Notes under the pieces: model-generated
Told to the model about the DNA's origin: nothing
Databases searched by the model: none
What the model saw: only the letters and a program-made list of their open reading frames with translations
Made by a program: the position numbers and the translations under genes
Source of the DNA: Glycine soja
Lineage: Eukaryota; Streptophyta; Magnoliopsida; Fabales; Fabaceae
Assembly (NCBI RefSeq): GCF_004193775.1
Contig: NC_041011.1
Coordinates: 15,470,201-15,534,200 of the forward strand
DNA length: 64,000 nt
Reading direction: 5' to 3'
Part shown: positions 21,206-33,864 of the stretch, piece after piece
How the letters are laid out: each line of letters starts with the position of its first letter
Position numbering within the stretch: the first letter of the stretch is position 1

Positions 21206-23412
21206 TTTTTTTTAACTGCAAAGATAATATATATATTAATCAAATAATAGTACCAGGGGTACTACAAGATAAGAAGGAGATAATATCTCCAGGAACATTA
21301 GTCCAAAAACACAGAACACAAATGCCCTACAAGAAACCCCCATAACCCTAACCCCGCAGACCACAAACTAAATAAAGGCCATAGACATGGCTGAGGACCA
21401 TTGATGAAAAGGGGCATTGAAGTCCTTTTCCCACCCCCTCAACCAGGACCAAGTGAGGAAGTTAGTGTTATCCACCAACTTAGAAATGTGGAAAGGTTGA
21501 TTATGAAAGATCACATTATTTCGGAGCTTCCATATGGACCTTGTAGCTGCTATCCACCAAATTTTCCTTCTTGTATTCGAAGCCTTCGAACCTGCTATGG
21601 AGGAGTACTGAAGGAAATGATCCATGGGCCTGCAGTGAAGAGCTCTATCCTCCTTAACCCAAGTGTTAAATTCCCACCACAAAGGCATAACGTTTTTACA
21701 AGTGAAAAACAGATGAGAAGCAGATTCAGAATTGCTTTGACAGAAGAGGCATAAGTCATTGGCAAGATCAACTTGTCTCCTGGATAGGTTCTCCTTAGAA
21801 GGAAGCCTATCCCAAAGCAATCTCCACGCAAAGGTTAAGGCTCTAGGAGGAATTTTAGTATCCCACAGCTGGCAGAAACCAAGATAATGATCTTCAGAAG
21901 ACTGCTCAGCTTTAATGCAAACATAAGCAGATTTAGAAGAGAATATCCCATTAGAAGCAGTTCCCCAAACCCAACTATCCTTTGATGAAGCATTTAAATT
22001 GATCACAGCAGTCTGGTCAATAAAATCTTAGGCTATCCCCATTTCATTGTCAAATAGATTGCACCTCCAAGAGAATTTCCATTCCCACCCCGATTCATAG
22101 AAAGAGCCCAACTCTGCTACTGTATGCTGTTTTTGCAAGGAAATACGATATAGCTCTGGATATTTATCTTGAAGAGCTATCCCCCCATCCATCCAATAGT
22201 CCTCCCAGAACAGAATTTGATTACCTCTTCCTAGCCTCCAAATAAACTGCTTAGAAACCTCAGCCATACACCCATGCTGATTAATGGATCTCAAGTCAGA
22301 CCACCAATGAGAGAAATTAGGCTTTGGTGGCCCCCCTTCCAAGCCTCTCCAGCCTCTGTATTTAGAATTCAGAATACGGCTCCATAGATGATCACTTTGC
22401 TGGAACATCAACCATTTCCATTTAATTAAAAGAGCATTGTTGAGGGCCTTCGTATCTTTAATACCCAAACCTCCCCTTTCTCTAGATGAACATACATGAC
22501 TCCAAGCTATGAAGCAATCTTCTTTCGTTCGGAATTACCACCCCAAAGAAAATGTCTTTGAATAGCATGTAATCTATTAATCACTGCTGAGGGAGCCCTG
22601 TAAAAAGACAAGTAAAACAAGGGTAATGCTGTTAAAACAACATTGATAAGGGTGATTCTTCCAGCCATAGAGATGCTCCTTTAATTCCACTTGTTCAACC
22701 TAGCCTCAAACTTTCTAATGATAGGCTCCCACACCACCTTTCATCTCGGATTAATGCCTATAGGCAACCCTAGGTAGCAAAAGGGTAATTGAAGCATGGC
22801 ACAATTAAGGTAATCAGTAGCAAAACAACACCATTCTTCAGATTGGCCAATTGCTCCAAAGTGGCTCTTGGCAAAGTTAATTCTCAAGCCTGAGACCATC
22901 TCATAGCTTCTAAGAATGGCCTCCACAGCTTTGACATTATCCATAGAAGCTTTTCCAAAAAAAATAGTATCATCAGCAAATTCGAGGATGTTGACTGGGA
23001 TCTTATGCTTCCCCACCAAGAAGCTTTGAAAGCAGTTTTTGATTGAAGCTTCCCTCATCATTCCTGTCAAACCTTCAGCCACCAAGACAAACAATAAGGG
23101 GGCCAAAGGGTCCCCTTGTCTCAAGGCTCTTTGAGGCTTAAATTCAGAGGTTGGGCTTCCATTCATAAGAATAGATATAGAGGCTGATGTGAGGCACCCC
23201 TTAATCCAACCAATCCATCTATCATGGAACCCCATTCTTCCCATCATATAAAACAGAAATTGCCAAGACACTGAGTCGTAAGCTTTTTCAAAGTCCACTT
23301 TAAACACCTTGCAAGGCCTCTTAGACCTCCTAGCCTCCTCAACCACCTCATTGGCAATCAAAACACCATGGAGCAGCTGTCTACCCTTTACAAAGGTTGT
23401 TTGCCTTTCATC
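21206..23412 (-). mobile_element. L1-type LINE fragment 2, 5'-truncated
   Basis: Minus strand, poly-T 21206-21213 marking the 3' tail. A target duplication AATGTCC(TT) is seen at 21199-21205 and 23413-23419, directly beside the first recognisable RT residues, so the truncation point is inside ORF2. The 3' UTR carries GTACCCCTGGTACTA, similar to fragments 1 and 3. Confidence 0.85.
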
Positions 23413-23415
23413 AAT
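21368..23415 (-). pseudogene. LINE ORF2 remnant: reverse transcriptase and zf-RVT
   Basis: In order on the minus strand: RT from IDERQTTFVKGRQLLHG (about 23414) with FKVDFEKAYDSVSW (motif A), LRQGDPLAPLLF and the catalytic block ILEFADDTIFFG near 22990. Then a post-RT segment with stops around 22500-22740, a stretch MGIKDTKALNNALL...WRLGRGNQILFWEDYW (22468-22028), and the zf-RVT domain with LWDTKIPPRALTFAWRL and LCLFCQSNSESASHLFF (22006-21368). The RT active site FADD is present, but stops and shifts break the frame. The N-terminal endonuclease is lost. Confidence 0.9.
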
Positions 23416-23421
23416 GTCCTT

Positions 23422-25260
23422 ACTCCCAATATAATTTTCATTTTCATCATCACTTCCAATAAGGAGCTGATGCAGCAGAGAAACACAGGAGCACAAAAGC
23501 TTCCTTATCAAGAGTATACCAAAAGACAGGAAGAAGGGACATTTTTCAATGTGGCCAGTATTTAGTCCCATGTACAAATGCCCGAAAAAAAAAGTAAGAT
23601 TATTACAATCTTGCCAAAGTAACCTTGCTCTTTAGAGAGGAGGAGGAACTATGCCATAAATATCCAATTAACCTTGCTCTTTAGAGAGGAGGAGGAACCA
23701 TACTAGGAGTTACATTGAATAAAGGTGGTTAATAATTAAATTCAAAGTGAAAAAAAAACTTTAGAAACAATAAGAAATACAAAAATAGAATATTACCTAA
23801 TTCAAAGTGATAAAGGAATATAACTTATGATTAATGTCTTTCTGGAACATAATGTTGGACTCATACCAACAGTTTTGAATTCCTATGATTTCCTCCTTGA
23901 ATCGCATATAGTTACAAATTCTCTAAATATGTTATGACCTAATTTAAACTTGATGCTTTAGGTGGATGGAGAGATATTACTTAGCCTAAGATATATCCCT
24001 TCAGTCCACGTCCTTAAAGTCAAACAATACCATGCAAATCATCTAGTATTACAGGATAATAACCATACAGAGAAACATGAAAATTCAGGAGCAAACCCCT
24101 AAAAGGAACCATTTTCTAGTCTCAAGCGGTAAAAAAAAGATTGATTTCATTTAGCAACTGTGGCAGACAAGAAAAAAATATCAAAAGCACGAAAAATGTG
24201 TAATAGTAAATCACTTACTGCTCCCTTCTGGTTAGTCAGGCTTCATGATGATGGAGGTCGGGCAACTGAGGAAGCAGTAGCAGCTGCAGCAACACGTATT
24301 CTGCAAACTAGATAGAGGGAAGGAAATGGATGCAGGACAGAATCAAATATATTATTTATAATGCCATTTAGCCTTTTTTTATTTAATTTGCTAAACACTA
24401 AATTGCTGCCATACTATTTTCAGATTCCATTAGGAGCGTTTTTAGCCATTGTTGATCCTGTGGTCATTGCTATTTGAAAATTTAAACTGGTCCTGCGGTC
24501 ATTGCTAGAAAGTCAATTATGCTGAAGCCTCAAACTCAGGTATTTATATCTTTGATTCGAAAACTAATTTGAAATTGTTGTTGTATGCATTACTGGTATA
24601 TTTGTAACTTATGCTATGCCTGTCTACATGACCTTTCTTTCATTGGACTGATATCTTTGAAGTATTTACTGTGATTTTAACTCTCATAACTTGTTCATTG
24701 TTAGTGTTGAATGTTTTTGTAATTTTATCTACTGCCCTTCTCTATATATATGTTGTGACTGCCACTGCCCTTCTCTTTCTCTTGTATTATCTATATATGT
24801 TTTTTTATTGAACTTTTGGTAGAGAAGATCCCATTACATTCAGCTCCCCACACCCAAGTATCCTTAAACCTATAAAACATGGAAATCAGTGTTAGGGACT
24901 TATCAGCAGAAACTGAACTCTTGTTCTTCTTTACCGATTCAACAACAACTCAGTAGTGGTAGTACCCATGAGCCTGCAGAATCTGCACATAGCTACTACT
25001 GAATCCTTTCCATTCAAGGCAGCAAGCAGAAGTTTCAACGAAAGTCTCCTCTCCCACATAGCTACTACCTTCTCAACACTATTGGAATCAACATCATCTG
25101 AAAAATTCCCTTTTTTCTTTCTCTTTCTCTCACACACCCCCATGATGTCAAAAGTGGTTATTTTCTCTTTATTCCTATCATCAGTCCCGACCATGTCTTA
25201 ATATTTCTTTCTATCTTTCTTCTTTTTTTAACCTTTTGAAAGATTTCAGTTTAACCTTCC
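23422..25260 (+). other. Inner CACTA 5' region, mostly unexplained
   Basis: Contains a 29-bp perfect direct repeat AACCTTGCTCTTTAGAGAGG... at 23621 and 23670. A minus-strand open frame of 87 codons at 24931-25194 (Lys-rich, with MGVCERKRKKKGN) lies beside the Patellin fragment and may be more of a captured locus; I do not recognise it. The remainder shows no coding signal. Confidence 0.4.
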
Positions 25261-25515
25261 GAGTGTGAGCAGATTTGGATGGGCCAGCAAATAGAAATTT
25301 GCTCTTGGTCCTATGTGTGAAGAAGGGGTTGATCATACTAGAAAAGGCAAGGTACCACCAGGGAACATTGATGAATATCTGCTTGGCCACAAACTCAGGG
25401 TAGTTATCCTGAAACAATTGAAGGACCTGATTGGTGGCCTACCTCAGCTCCTTCTTGCGAAGTCCAGGAGAGTTCTTAAGGTCGCTCACCTGCACTATTG
25501 TCGATATGCCTGTCG
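25261..25515 (-). pseudogene. Captured Patellin (SEC14/CRAL-TRIO) gene fragment
   Basis: Minus strand reads STIVQVSDLKNSPG, then KKELR, one in-frame TAG near 25440, then LQLFQDNYPEFVAKQIFINV, then PWWYLAFSSMINPF and RTKSKFLFAGPSKSA. This is the conserved heart of the CRAL-TRIO lipid-binding domain of plant Patellins, phosphoinositide-binding proteins of the cell plate and membrane traffic. Only about 85 codons are present and the end (HTRKV) diverges at a GT, probably an exon border. It lies opposite to the transposase gene, inside the inner CACTA, as expected for a host exon picked up by a CACTA element. Non-functional. Confidence 0.88.
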
Positions 25516-25532
25516 GAGAGAAGTCAAGGCTA

Positions 25533-25556
25533 AAAACACACACACACACACACACA

Positions 25557-25601
<45 letters not shown>

Positions 25602-25751
25602 ACACACACAGACACACACACACAGCCACACACACACACCCACACCCACACACACACACACACACACACACATAGAAATACACACACACAACCACACACA
25701 CACACACACAGAAACACACACACACACAGAAACACACACACACACACAGAA

Positions 25752-25787
<36 letters not shown>

Positions 25788-25796
25788 ACGCACACA

Positions 25797-25857
<61 letters not shown>

Positions 25858-25932
25858 AGAAACACACACACACCCCCATCCACATACACACACACAGCCA
25901 CACACACACACACACACACAACCACACACAGA
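25533..25932. repeat. 400-bp compound (CA)n microsatellite
   Basis: Nearly pure CACACA broken by regular GA, TA, AA, CC and AC interruptions (for example ACACAGAAACACACAC at about 25706-25760). Unusually long for a plant dinucleotide tract. His/Thr- and Val/Cys-rich open frames across it in several frames are artefacts of the repeat. Confidence 0.95.
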
Positions 25933-25939
25933 AAATACT

Positions 25940-26435
25940 AGTACTACAGAAACGTGAAGGCAGTTTGCCTTTAGCACAAGATTAACGAACAAGATATCTA
26001 AGCAGCAACTTTTCCCTTTCCACCTTCCCTTCCCTAGTTAATCTCCACTGATTAATTCTCCTAATTAACTCAATAAACGGCTAAGGGCAAAGGAAACTTT
26101 TACCATTCTCCCTGGCTAGTTCAGTTTCCATCACCAGCAGCTTTAAGGTAATTAAGTGTCTGACCACCATCACCAGAGTGGCCATTAGAGTTTCCTCCTC
26201 TGCCTTCACCACAGATTCCAATATCTTGCTTGCCACTACCTATGCGTACAAAGTTCGGAAACCCTCCTCCGGTTCCTATGTAGACCAATGCGAAATGCTG
26301 CCGAAATTTAGTCAAATTTTTGTAAATAATGGTAACCCTTACATTTGAAGCTAACATAAAAGGCAGTTTTCCTAAATGGGATAGGGCCACACCTATAAAT
26401 AAAAAAGTGAGATTTTCGTGCATGGAATTGCTTAG
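25940..26435 (+). other. Upstream region of the transposase gene
   Basis: No established feature. On the minus strand 26121-26330 is open and encodes a Gly-rich stretch (YIGTGGGFPNFVRIGSG), possibly another captured scrap; no family recognised. A TATA-like CTATAAATAAA lies near 26394, 40 bp before the transposase ATG. Confidence 0.4.
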
Positions 26436-27669
26436 ATGGATCGAAGTTGGATGAATGAAAGTCGCATGAGCCCAGAATATGAGGATGGCGTCGAACAGTT
26501 CTTTCAATTTGCTTCAGAAAGAGGTCGACCGAATGAAGAAGGAAAATATTATTGCCCTTGCATTAACTGTTTGAATGGAAGACGACAATTACTCGATGAT
26601 ATACGGGACCATCTATTGTGTGATGGGATTAAGAAGAATTACACGACGTAGATATGGCATGGTGAAGTCACAGACATGTAGAGTGGGTCCCAATCTGAAC
26701 CGTTTGATGAAGAAATAGGAGATCGGTTAGAGGACATGATTTGTGACCTTGGACAAGAGTCTTTCCAGCAAGCACACGCTCCTTTGTATGAAGGATTGCA
26801 GAGTGATTCTAAGAAGCCTTTGTATGCAGGGTGCAAGAATTCCTTAACCCTGTTGTCTCCTGTGTTAAGTCTGGTTAATGTGAAGGCCAGGTATGGGTGG
26901 AGTGACAAAAGTTTCACCTCACTGCTTGAGGTAGTGCACAATCTGCTTCCGGAGGACAACACATTGCCTAAAAGTTACTATAAGGCAAAAAAAATATTGT
27001 GTCCGCTGGGTATGGAGTATCAGAAGATTCATGCTTGCCCCAATGATTGCATAGTGTACAGGCATGAATTCCAAGAAATGTCCAAATGCCCTATCTGTGG
27101 GACTTCACGGTACAAAGTGAAGGATGAAGAAGAAAGCAGTTCTGATGAGGATGACGCAAAAGACCTTACATGGCATGCAAATGGAAGGATTTCTGATGGA
27201 ATGGTCTGTCACCCGGCTGATTGCTCGCAGTGGAAGAAGATTGATGGTTTGTATCCAGATTTTGGGAAAGAGCCAAGAAATCTTAGACTTGGACTAGCCA
27301 GTGATGGAATGAATCCATATGGCACCTTAAGCACTCAACACAGTTCATGGCCAGTTCTGCTAGTAATTTACAATTTGCCTCCTTGGTTGTGCATGAAGCG
27401 AAAATACATGATGTTGTCTATGATGATATCGGGCCCAAGACAGCCAGGAAATGACATTGATGTTTATCTAAGTTCGTTGGTTGAAGATCTGAGAAAGTTG
27501 TGGGACGAGGAGGTTGTAGTGTTTGATGCGTTTCGAAAGTAGACCTTTGAAATGCGTATAATGCATTTTTGTACCATTAATGACTTTCCAGCATATGGGA
27601 ATCTCAGCGGTCACAGTGTTAAGGGTCATCATGCATGCCCCATCTGTGAAGAAAATACAAGTTACATAC
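26436..27669 (+). pseudogene. CACTA TNP2-type transposase, part 1 (N-terminal)
   Basis: Starts MDRSWMNESRMSPEYEDGV, the normal start of the transposase-associated domain (PF13963), with CPCINCLNGRR and HLLCDGI. Two in-frame TAG stops follow (near 26649 and 26680), both where relatives have Trp. From 26736 the Transposase_21 domain (PF02992) runs: LVNVKARYGWSDKSF, LPKSYYKAKKILCPLG, CPICGTSRY, GLASDGMNPYG (a conserved catalytic-region Asp), WPVLLVIYNLPPWLCMKRKY. About 30 residues usually found before DLTWHANG are missing, and a TAG at 27540 interrupts. It continues through CTINDFPAYGNLSGHSVKG and is cut by the Athila insertion in the codons for TSYIQ. The protein would bind CACTA ends and catalyse cut-and-paste transposition; it is dead here. 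Confidence 0.92.
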
Positions 27670-28809
27670 TGATCGAGGCCGTACCCGAATCAAATAAACA
27701 TGAAAATGCAGTAACTAGGAAGTGATCCTAGGTCGTTTCCCAACGAGCAGTGACAAACCAAATGTTCATAATATACTTGCAGTAACAGTAACGATGGGGG
27801 GGGGGTTTGGTTGTTTGGTAATTAAAGAGCAGACAAATAAAATGGAATACGAAACTACTAATATTAAAAACGAGTTGTTTCCTCTGATTCAGAAGCCACT
27901 CTCTTATCCTGGGTTATGGAGAATTCGTCCCTAACAGTCAACCACTTAATCCAACCCTATTTCAATTTACTAAGCGAAAATCAACTTAGGGTTTTCAATA
28001 CGTGATTAGGCACCACATACACCAGTTAGCCCTTCGTCCATTAAGCATGAACGCAAGTTAGGCTCAGAGGCAATTAATCGAACACGAAGCGTGCACTGAT
28101 TAATATTCACGAAATTGGGATAACTGGTGAAGGGAAAACTGCCAGGAAACCACATTACAAACGAAACCTCAAAGAGAGTTGGGCTTCGTCCTCAAAAGGA
28201 AACAACACCAGAAAATCTAGCCTTCCATGGATTCAAACAGAGAACGCAATTGAAACATGAAACAGAAACGTAAACAAACATAAATGTAAAATGGAACAGA
28301 AACGTAAATGAGAGTAGAAGAAGAAACAAGAACGAAATTGTAATTAGAAGCAGAAAACGTAAAATTGCATTACGAACTCAGAAACGTCAAAACAGAAAAA
28401 CGAAAACCCTAAAACCAAGCTCTGAATAATGAATAGCATAACAGAATAGAATGCCCTGCACGAATCCCAAGGCAGCTATTTAAAAAGAGTCACTCAAAGT
28501 CACTGGGCCCTATTACAATACTCTGGCCCAAAACGAAATAAACATTGAACAACATAAAATAAAATTGCGAAATTTCCTAATTAGAAATTAACTAAGGTAA
28601 GTGCTTCTTTATTTGCCCTCTTCAAGTCCACAACCAAAATCCGGATTAAGCCCGATGTTTCATTAATTCCTGAAATTAGATTAAAAACATCAAATTAGCT
28701 AAATGAGCCCAAATAATAAAACTGCCTAATTAATTGACAATTAAGACCAATCAATAATTAAAATGGTGCAAAAAGGGTTTAGAAAATAGAAGAAAATGAT
28801 GGCACATCA
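27670..28809 (-). repeat. Athila 3' LTR
   Basis: 1140 bp, TGATCGAGG...CACATCA. The adjoining internal sequence AACCCCCCATACTTAG is the reverse complement of a polypurine tract. Confidence 0.94.
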
Positions 28810-30333
28810 AAACCCCCCATACTTAGCCTTTTGCACTCCTGGGAAAAATGAAACAAAGAACAAAATCCAAGGATATGAAAGGGAGACAAACAAAAACATT
28901 CACATATTTCTCAATGAACATCAAGGAATGAAAGGAATGGGTAACATCTAACATAAGGAGATCCAAAAAGTCAAGACATTCATGAAAATCATCCAAGCAA
29001 CCCAATCATGGCAAAATAGTTAATCAGCTCAAGAATGAAAAGTGATAAAGCCTCACAAGATATACACTCTATCTCTCAAGTGTCTAGGCTACTATTTACC
29101 CTCAAAGCACCCATGAAAGCAAACACCACATAAACTTTGCAAGATTCTAAAATTGACAATCAACCCATAAACACAAGCACATGAGGATCAAAAGGTCTTT
29201 TAAGGTTGTAATGGGGCCAAGGACAAGGTATGGAGAAATATGGAATAAGTGGCTAAATCCCAAAGGAATAGAGGAGCAAAGGGGAATAAGTGCATATTAA
29301 AAAAAAATAAGAAAATATAAAGAAGTAAAGATAAAAATTAAACATGAAGAGTAGAACCAAGAGTTTCATCATTCTTGTGCCATTTAAGATCTTATTCACT
29401 CAACTTTATTGCTTTTCTTTTTTTTTTTTTCGATTTTTTTTTTTTTTTTTTTTTACTCTTTGGCCTTTGAGAAACAACATTTCATTCAGCATGTCCAACA
29501 TTTAACCAATATACAATGTACATCAAGTATGGCCCAAAATACATCATGAAGCATAGCCAACAAAACAAGTTGTCCAATGAAACAAAAACCCCCCACACTT
29601 ATTCCCAAAACAATTCCAAAGCTCCAAAATTCCTTAAGGATATGGTAATATCATGGTTTTTCACTTAAGGCTTGTAGTGAGCTTCAAAACAAGGAAAGGG
29701 AAACAAGGCTCAAAAGGGCTATCAAAGGAATTAATTCAAGGTAAGTCCATTTGGCTAGAAGCTTATAAGAACAAAATTGCCTTACTCATTTCCAAATATG
29801 CATGTGAATTAGGACGCATCAACAAGAATCAAGCCAAGGCTATTGTGCAAGCAATCAATGGGGCAAAACACACCAAATGATTATAATGATGGATGGCTCA
29901 AATTCTCACAAAGGTAAAATCATCACTTTCAAATTGAGCTTTCAAAACTATCATGACATGTAGAGAAGAATCAAGGATTTCAAGTCACAAAATGTCAAGA
30001 ACTTTTATTTTCAAAACAATTACCCATTTCTTGAACATATCCTATAATTCAAAGAAAAACATGCAAAGTCGTACGTGCACATGAAATTGACCCAAAATAT
30101 TAAACTGAAAATCCGACGAAACTAACAACATTAACAAATTAACACAACTAACAAATTAACAAAACCAACAAAACTAGCAAAACCAAAGAACACTCCCCCC
30201 CCCCCCATACTTAAACAACACATTGTCCTCAATGTAGCACAATTAAAAGATTAAAAACAATTAAATCATCAAAGAGAATCGGACAAGTGTAATAAAAGCA
30301 AAGAAGGAGATAGGAAAAGAAAAACTCCCTAAG
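28810..30333 (-). other. Athila 3' non-coding region (first unit)
   Basis: Non-coding between pol and the 3' LTR. Holds three G-rich (C on plus) tracts: 28810-28818, about 29588-29596 and 30194-30206 (12 C), each followed by ATACTTA or ACACTTA. Multiple polypurine tracts of this kind are a known trait of Athila/Tat elements. Two long T runs lie at about 29418-29454. From 29218 it belongs to the duplicated unit. Confidence 0.75.
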
Positions 30334-33300
30334 TCATGGTGGAGGAAGAGTAGGGTGGAGTAAGGAAGTCTCTTCCAACACTACGTCCACTAAAGAAGGG
30401 TTCGTGAGGAATGGCTTAAGTCGATGTCCGTTGACCTTGAAGCTCTTGTTTGTGGAGTCGCTTTTGATCTCAACTGTACCATAAGGAAAAACATTAGTAA
30501 CAACAAAAGGACCAATCCACTTAGACCTCAACTTACCAGTCATGAGTCCAAGCCTAGAATTATACAATAACACTTTTTGCCCAACCACGAAGTCTTTTTT
30601 AACTATCATGCTATCATGGAACTTCTTGGTCTTTTCTTTGTAGAACTTGGCATTCTCGTAGGCTTCTAGGCGGATTTCATCTAACTCACTCAGTTGCAAC
30701 TTCCTTTCCTCGCCAGCTTGATCCATAGAGAAGTTGCAAGTCTTCACTGCCCAGTATGCTTTGTGCTCAATTTCCACTGGAAGATGACATGCCTTTCCAA
30801 AGACAACCCGATAAGGAGACATTCCTATGGGTGCTTTGTAGGCAGTCCGATGTGCCCAGAGAGCATCATCAAGCCTGGTACTCCAATCTTTCCTGCTTGG
30901 CTGCACAATCTTCTCTAGAATTCTCTTGATTTCCCTGTTAGAAATTTCTGCCTGTCCATTAGTCTAGGGGTGGTATGGTGTGGATACTCTGTGTACCACC
31001 CCGTACTTTTTAAGCAGGGCATGCATTGTCCTGTTGCAAAAATGGGTTCCTTGATCACTAACAATTGCTTTAGGTACTCCAAACCTGCAAAATAGATTAG
31101 ACCTGACAAAGTCTGCGACAACTTTAGCATCATTAGTTCTAGTGGGCTTGGCTTCCACCCATTTTGAAACATAATCAACTGCAAGGAGAATATAAACATA
31201 ACCAAAAGAGACAGGAAAAGGACCCATGAAATCTATACCCCAGACATCAAACACCTCACAGAATAGCATAGGTTGCTGAGGCATTTGTTGTCGCCATGTA
31301 AGTGTATTTCCTGCTCTCTAACACTGCTCACAAGTGCTGCAGATCTTCCACGCATCTTTAAAGATGGTGGGCCAATAAAAACCACAATCAAGCACTTTGC
31401 GAGCTGTCCTTTGAACACCCAGATGACCTCCCGATGCGGAAGAATGACAGAACTGCAGGACTGAGTCAGTCTCATGATCTGGAATGCACCGTCTAATGAC
31501 CTGATCACTGCACAATTTCCACAAGTAGGGGTCATCCCAAATAAAATGCTTAGCATCACTTTTAATCTTATCTTTTTGGGCCTTAGATGCTAAGGGAGGA
31601 AAAATAGAGGCAACTAAATAATTGACAATGTTAGCAAACCAGGGAGTAGAAAGAGAGTCAGAAATACTATACAATATATACAAATGATCATCCGGGAAAT
31701 CATCCCGAATAGGTGAATCTGCATCAGAGACACGTTCGATACGACTCAAATGATCAGCAACAAGATTTTGTGCTCCGCTCCTATCACGGATCTCCAAGTC
31801 AAACTCTTGGAGCTAGAGCATCCATCGGATCAACCTAGGCTTAGAATCAGCCTTCTTCAACAAGTACTTTAGAGCTGCATGGTCAGTATAAACAATAATG
31901 CGAGTACCAAGCAAATAAGAACGAAATTTTTCAAGAGCAAAAACTATGGCTAGAAGCTCTTTCTCAGTAGTAGTATAATTTGCTTGGGCAGCATCTAAAG
32001 TCCTAGAAGCATAATATATCACCCTGGGCAATTTATCAATTTTCTGAGCAAGGACAGCCCCCAATGCATAATTTGATGCATCACACATAAGCTCAAAAGG
32101 GGCTGTCCAATCGGGTGCCTGGATGATGGGGGTGGTAGTCAATGCTCTTTTGAGGCAATCAAAAGCCTCTTTGCATCTGTCATTAAAGTCAAACTCCACC
32201 TCCTTTTGCAACAAGTTGGACAGTGGAAGGGCTACTTTGCTAAAATCCCTTATAAAGCGCCTGTAGAATCCTGCATGACCAAGAAAAGATCGCACCTCTC
32301 GCACACAAGAGGGGTAAGGCAATTGTGAAATAACAGAAATTTTTGCAGGATCTACTTCAATGCCCTTATTGGAAATAATGTGGCCTAAAACTATACCTTG
32401 CTCAACCATAAAATGACATTTTTCAAAATTTAGAACAAGGTTAGTTTCAATGCATCTATTCAAAACTTTTTCCAAACTATTCAAACAACCATCAAAAGAG
32501 GATCCATATACAGTGAAATCATCCATAAACACCTCTATGTAATTTTCTAAAAAATCACTGAAAATACTAATCATGCACCGCTGGAAGGTACCAGGGGCAT
32601 TGCACAGGCCGAAAGGCATCCTCCTATAAGCAAAAGTGCCGAAGGGGCAGGTGAATGTGGTCTTTTCCTGATCCTCAGGAGCAATAGTAATTTGCATATA
32701 ACCAGAAAAACCATCAAGGAAACAGTAGTGGGATTTACCTGCCAGACGTTCAAGCATCTGGTCAATGAATGGCAGGGGAAAATGGTCCTTTTTGGTAACC
32801 TGGTTCAGCCTCCTATAGTCAATGCAGACTCTCCAACTGTTCTGCACCCGAGTAGGAATCAGCTCCCCCTTCTCATTTCTGATCACTGTGAGGCCAGTCT
32901 TTTTCGGGACTACCTGGACGGGACTCACCCATTGGCTGTCGGAGATAGGATAAATGATTCCAGCTTGCAAAAGCTTGGTTATCTCCTTCTTCACTACATC
33001 AAGAATCACCGGGTTGAGTCTTCTCTGTGGCTGTCTTACTGGTTTAGCTCCATCCTCTAAATTTATTCGATGCATACATGTGGATGGGCTAATACCAGGA
33101 ATGTCCGCCAGGGTCCAGCCTATAGCCTTCTTATGCTTCTTGAGAACTGACAACAACTTCTCCTCTTGCTCATCAGCAAGGGAGGCAGATATAATCACTG
33201 GAAAACTCTTGCTATCATCCAAGTAAGCGTATTTTAAATTTGATGGCAGAGGCTTCAATTCTGGTGTGGTCGGCTGGACAGTGGTAGAAGGAGATGGTTT

Positions 33301-33864
33301 CTCAGCCTTGACCTCATAAAGAAAGTCAGAGGTATGTGTACTTCCTGAAACATGGTTAGTCCTATCTGACTCTATAAAATCAATCTCAAGAGGTAAACAC
33401 CACCACCAGGCATGCAATCAATATCACTCTCAGATTCACTCTCAGCATCAAATTCAGACATATGATCAAGTACAATTTCAGACTCAATGCATGAAGAGTG
33501 AGAGGCATGCAGATTAGAATAAAGATCAGTCATGTATTCATCAACAACATGGTCAATTATTTCAGCACGAAATACAGAAAGATCTTCAGATGGGTATTTC
33601 ATAGCATCCAGAATATTAAATGAACAGTTATATCACCAAACTCCATGGACAGTGTGCCTGCATAAACATCTATCTTAGTTCTAGCAGTTTTCATAAAGGG
33701 TCTGCCTAGAATGATGGGAACTGATCCTTGAGAAAATCCATCTTCCATATTCAAGATATAAAAATCAACAGGGAAAATCAGTTCACCAACTCTAACTAAG
33801 ACATCTTCTATGAAACCAACAGGATAGGCAACACTTCTGTTACTAAATGAATTACCACATCAGT
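30334..33864 (-). pseudogene. Athila pol, extra copy (partial protease to integrase)
   Basis: Duplicate of the main pol gene, starting just after the protease active site and running through RT, RNase H and integrase to TGA 30334. It has the same three TAG stops as the main copy (about 31813, 31318 and 30964). It also has single-base deletions at about 33394, 33620 and 33842, which break the frame upstream of RT. RT YMDD-type motif (VFMDDF) lies near 32520-32530. It lacks Gag, protease active site and PBS, so it cannot be expressed as a polyprotein. Confidence 0.9.

Noticed and set aside
25431..25992. Long His/Thr-rich and Val/Cys-rich open frames
   Set aside because: Pure translation of the (CA)n microsatellite in several frames on both strands.
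28810..30333. Env-like ORF in the Athila 3' region
   Set aside because: No frame of useful length; only polypurine tracts and T runs.
32571..33226. Opposite-strand and plus-strand open frames across Athila pol
   Set aside because: Shadows of the minus-strand pol frame, repeated identically in the second unit.
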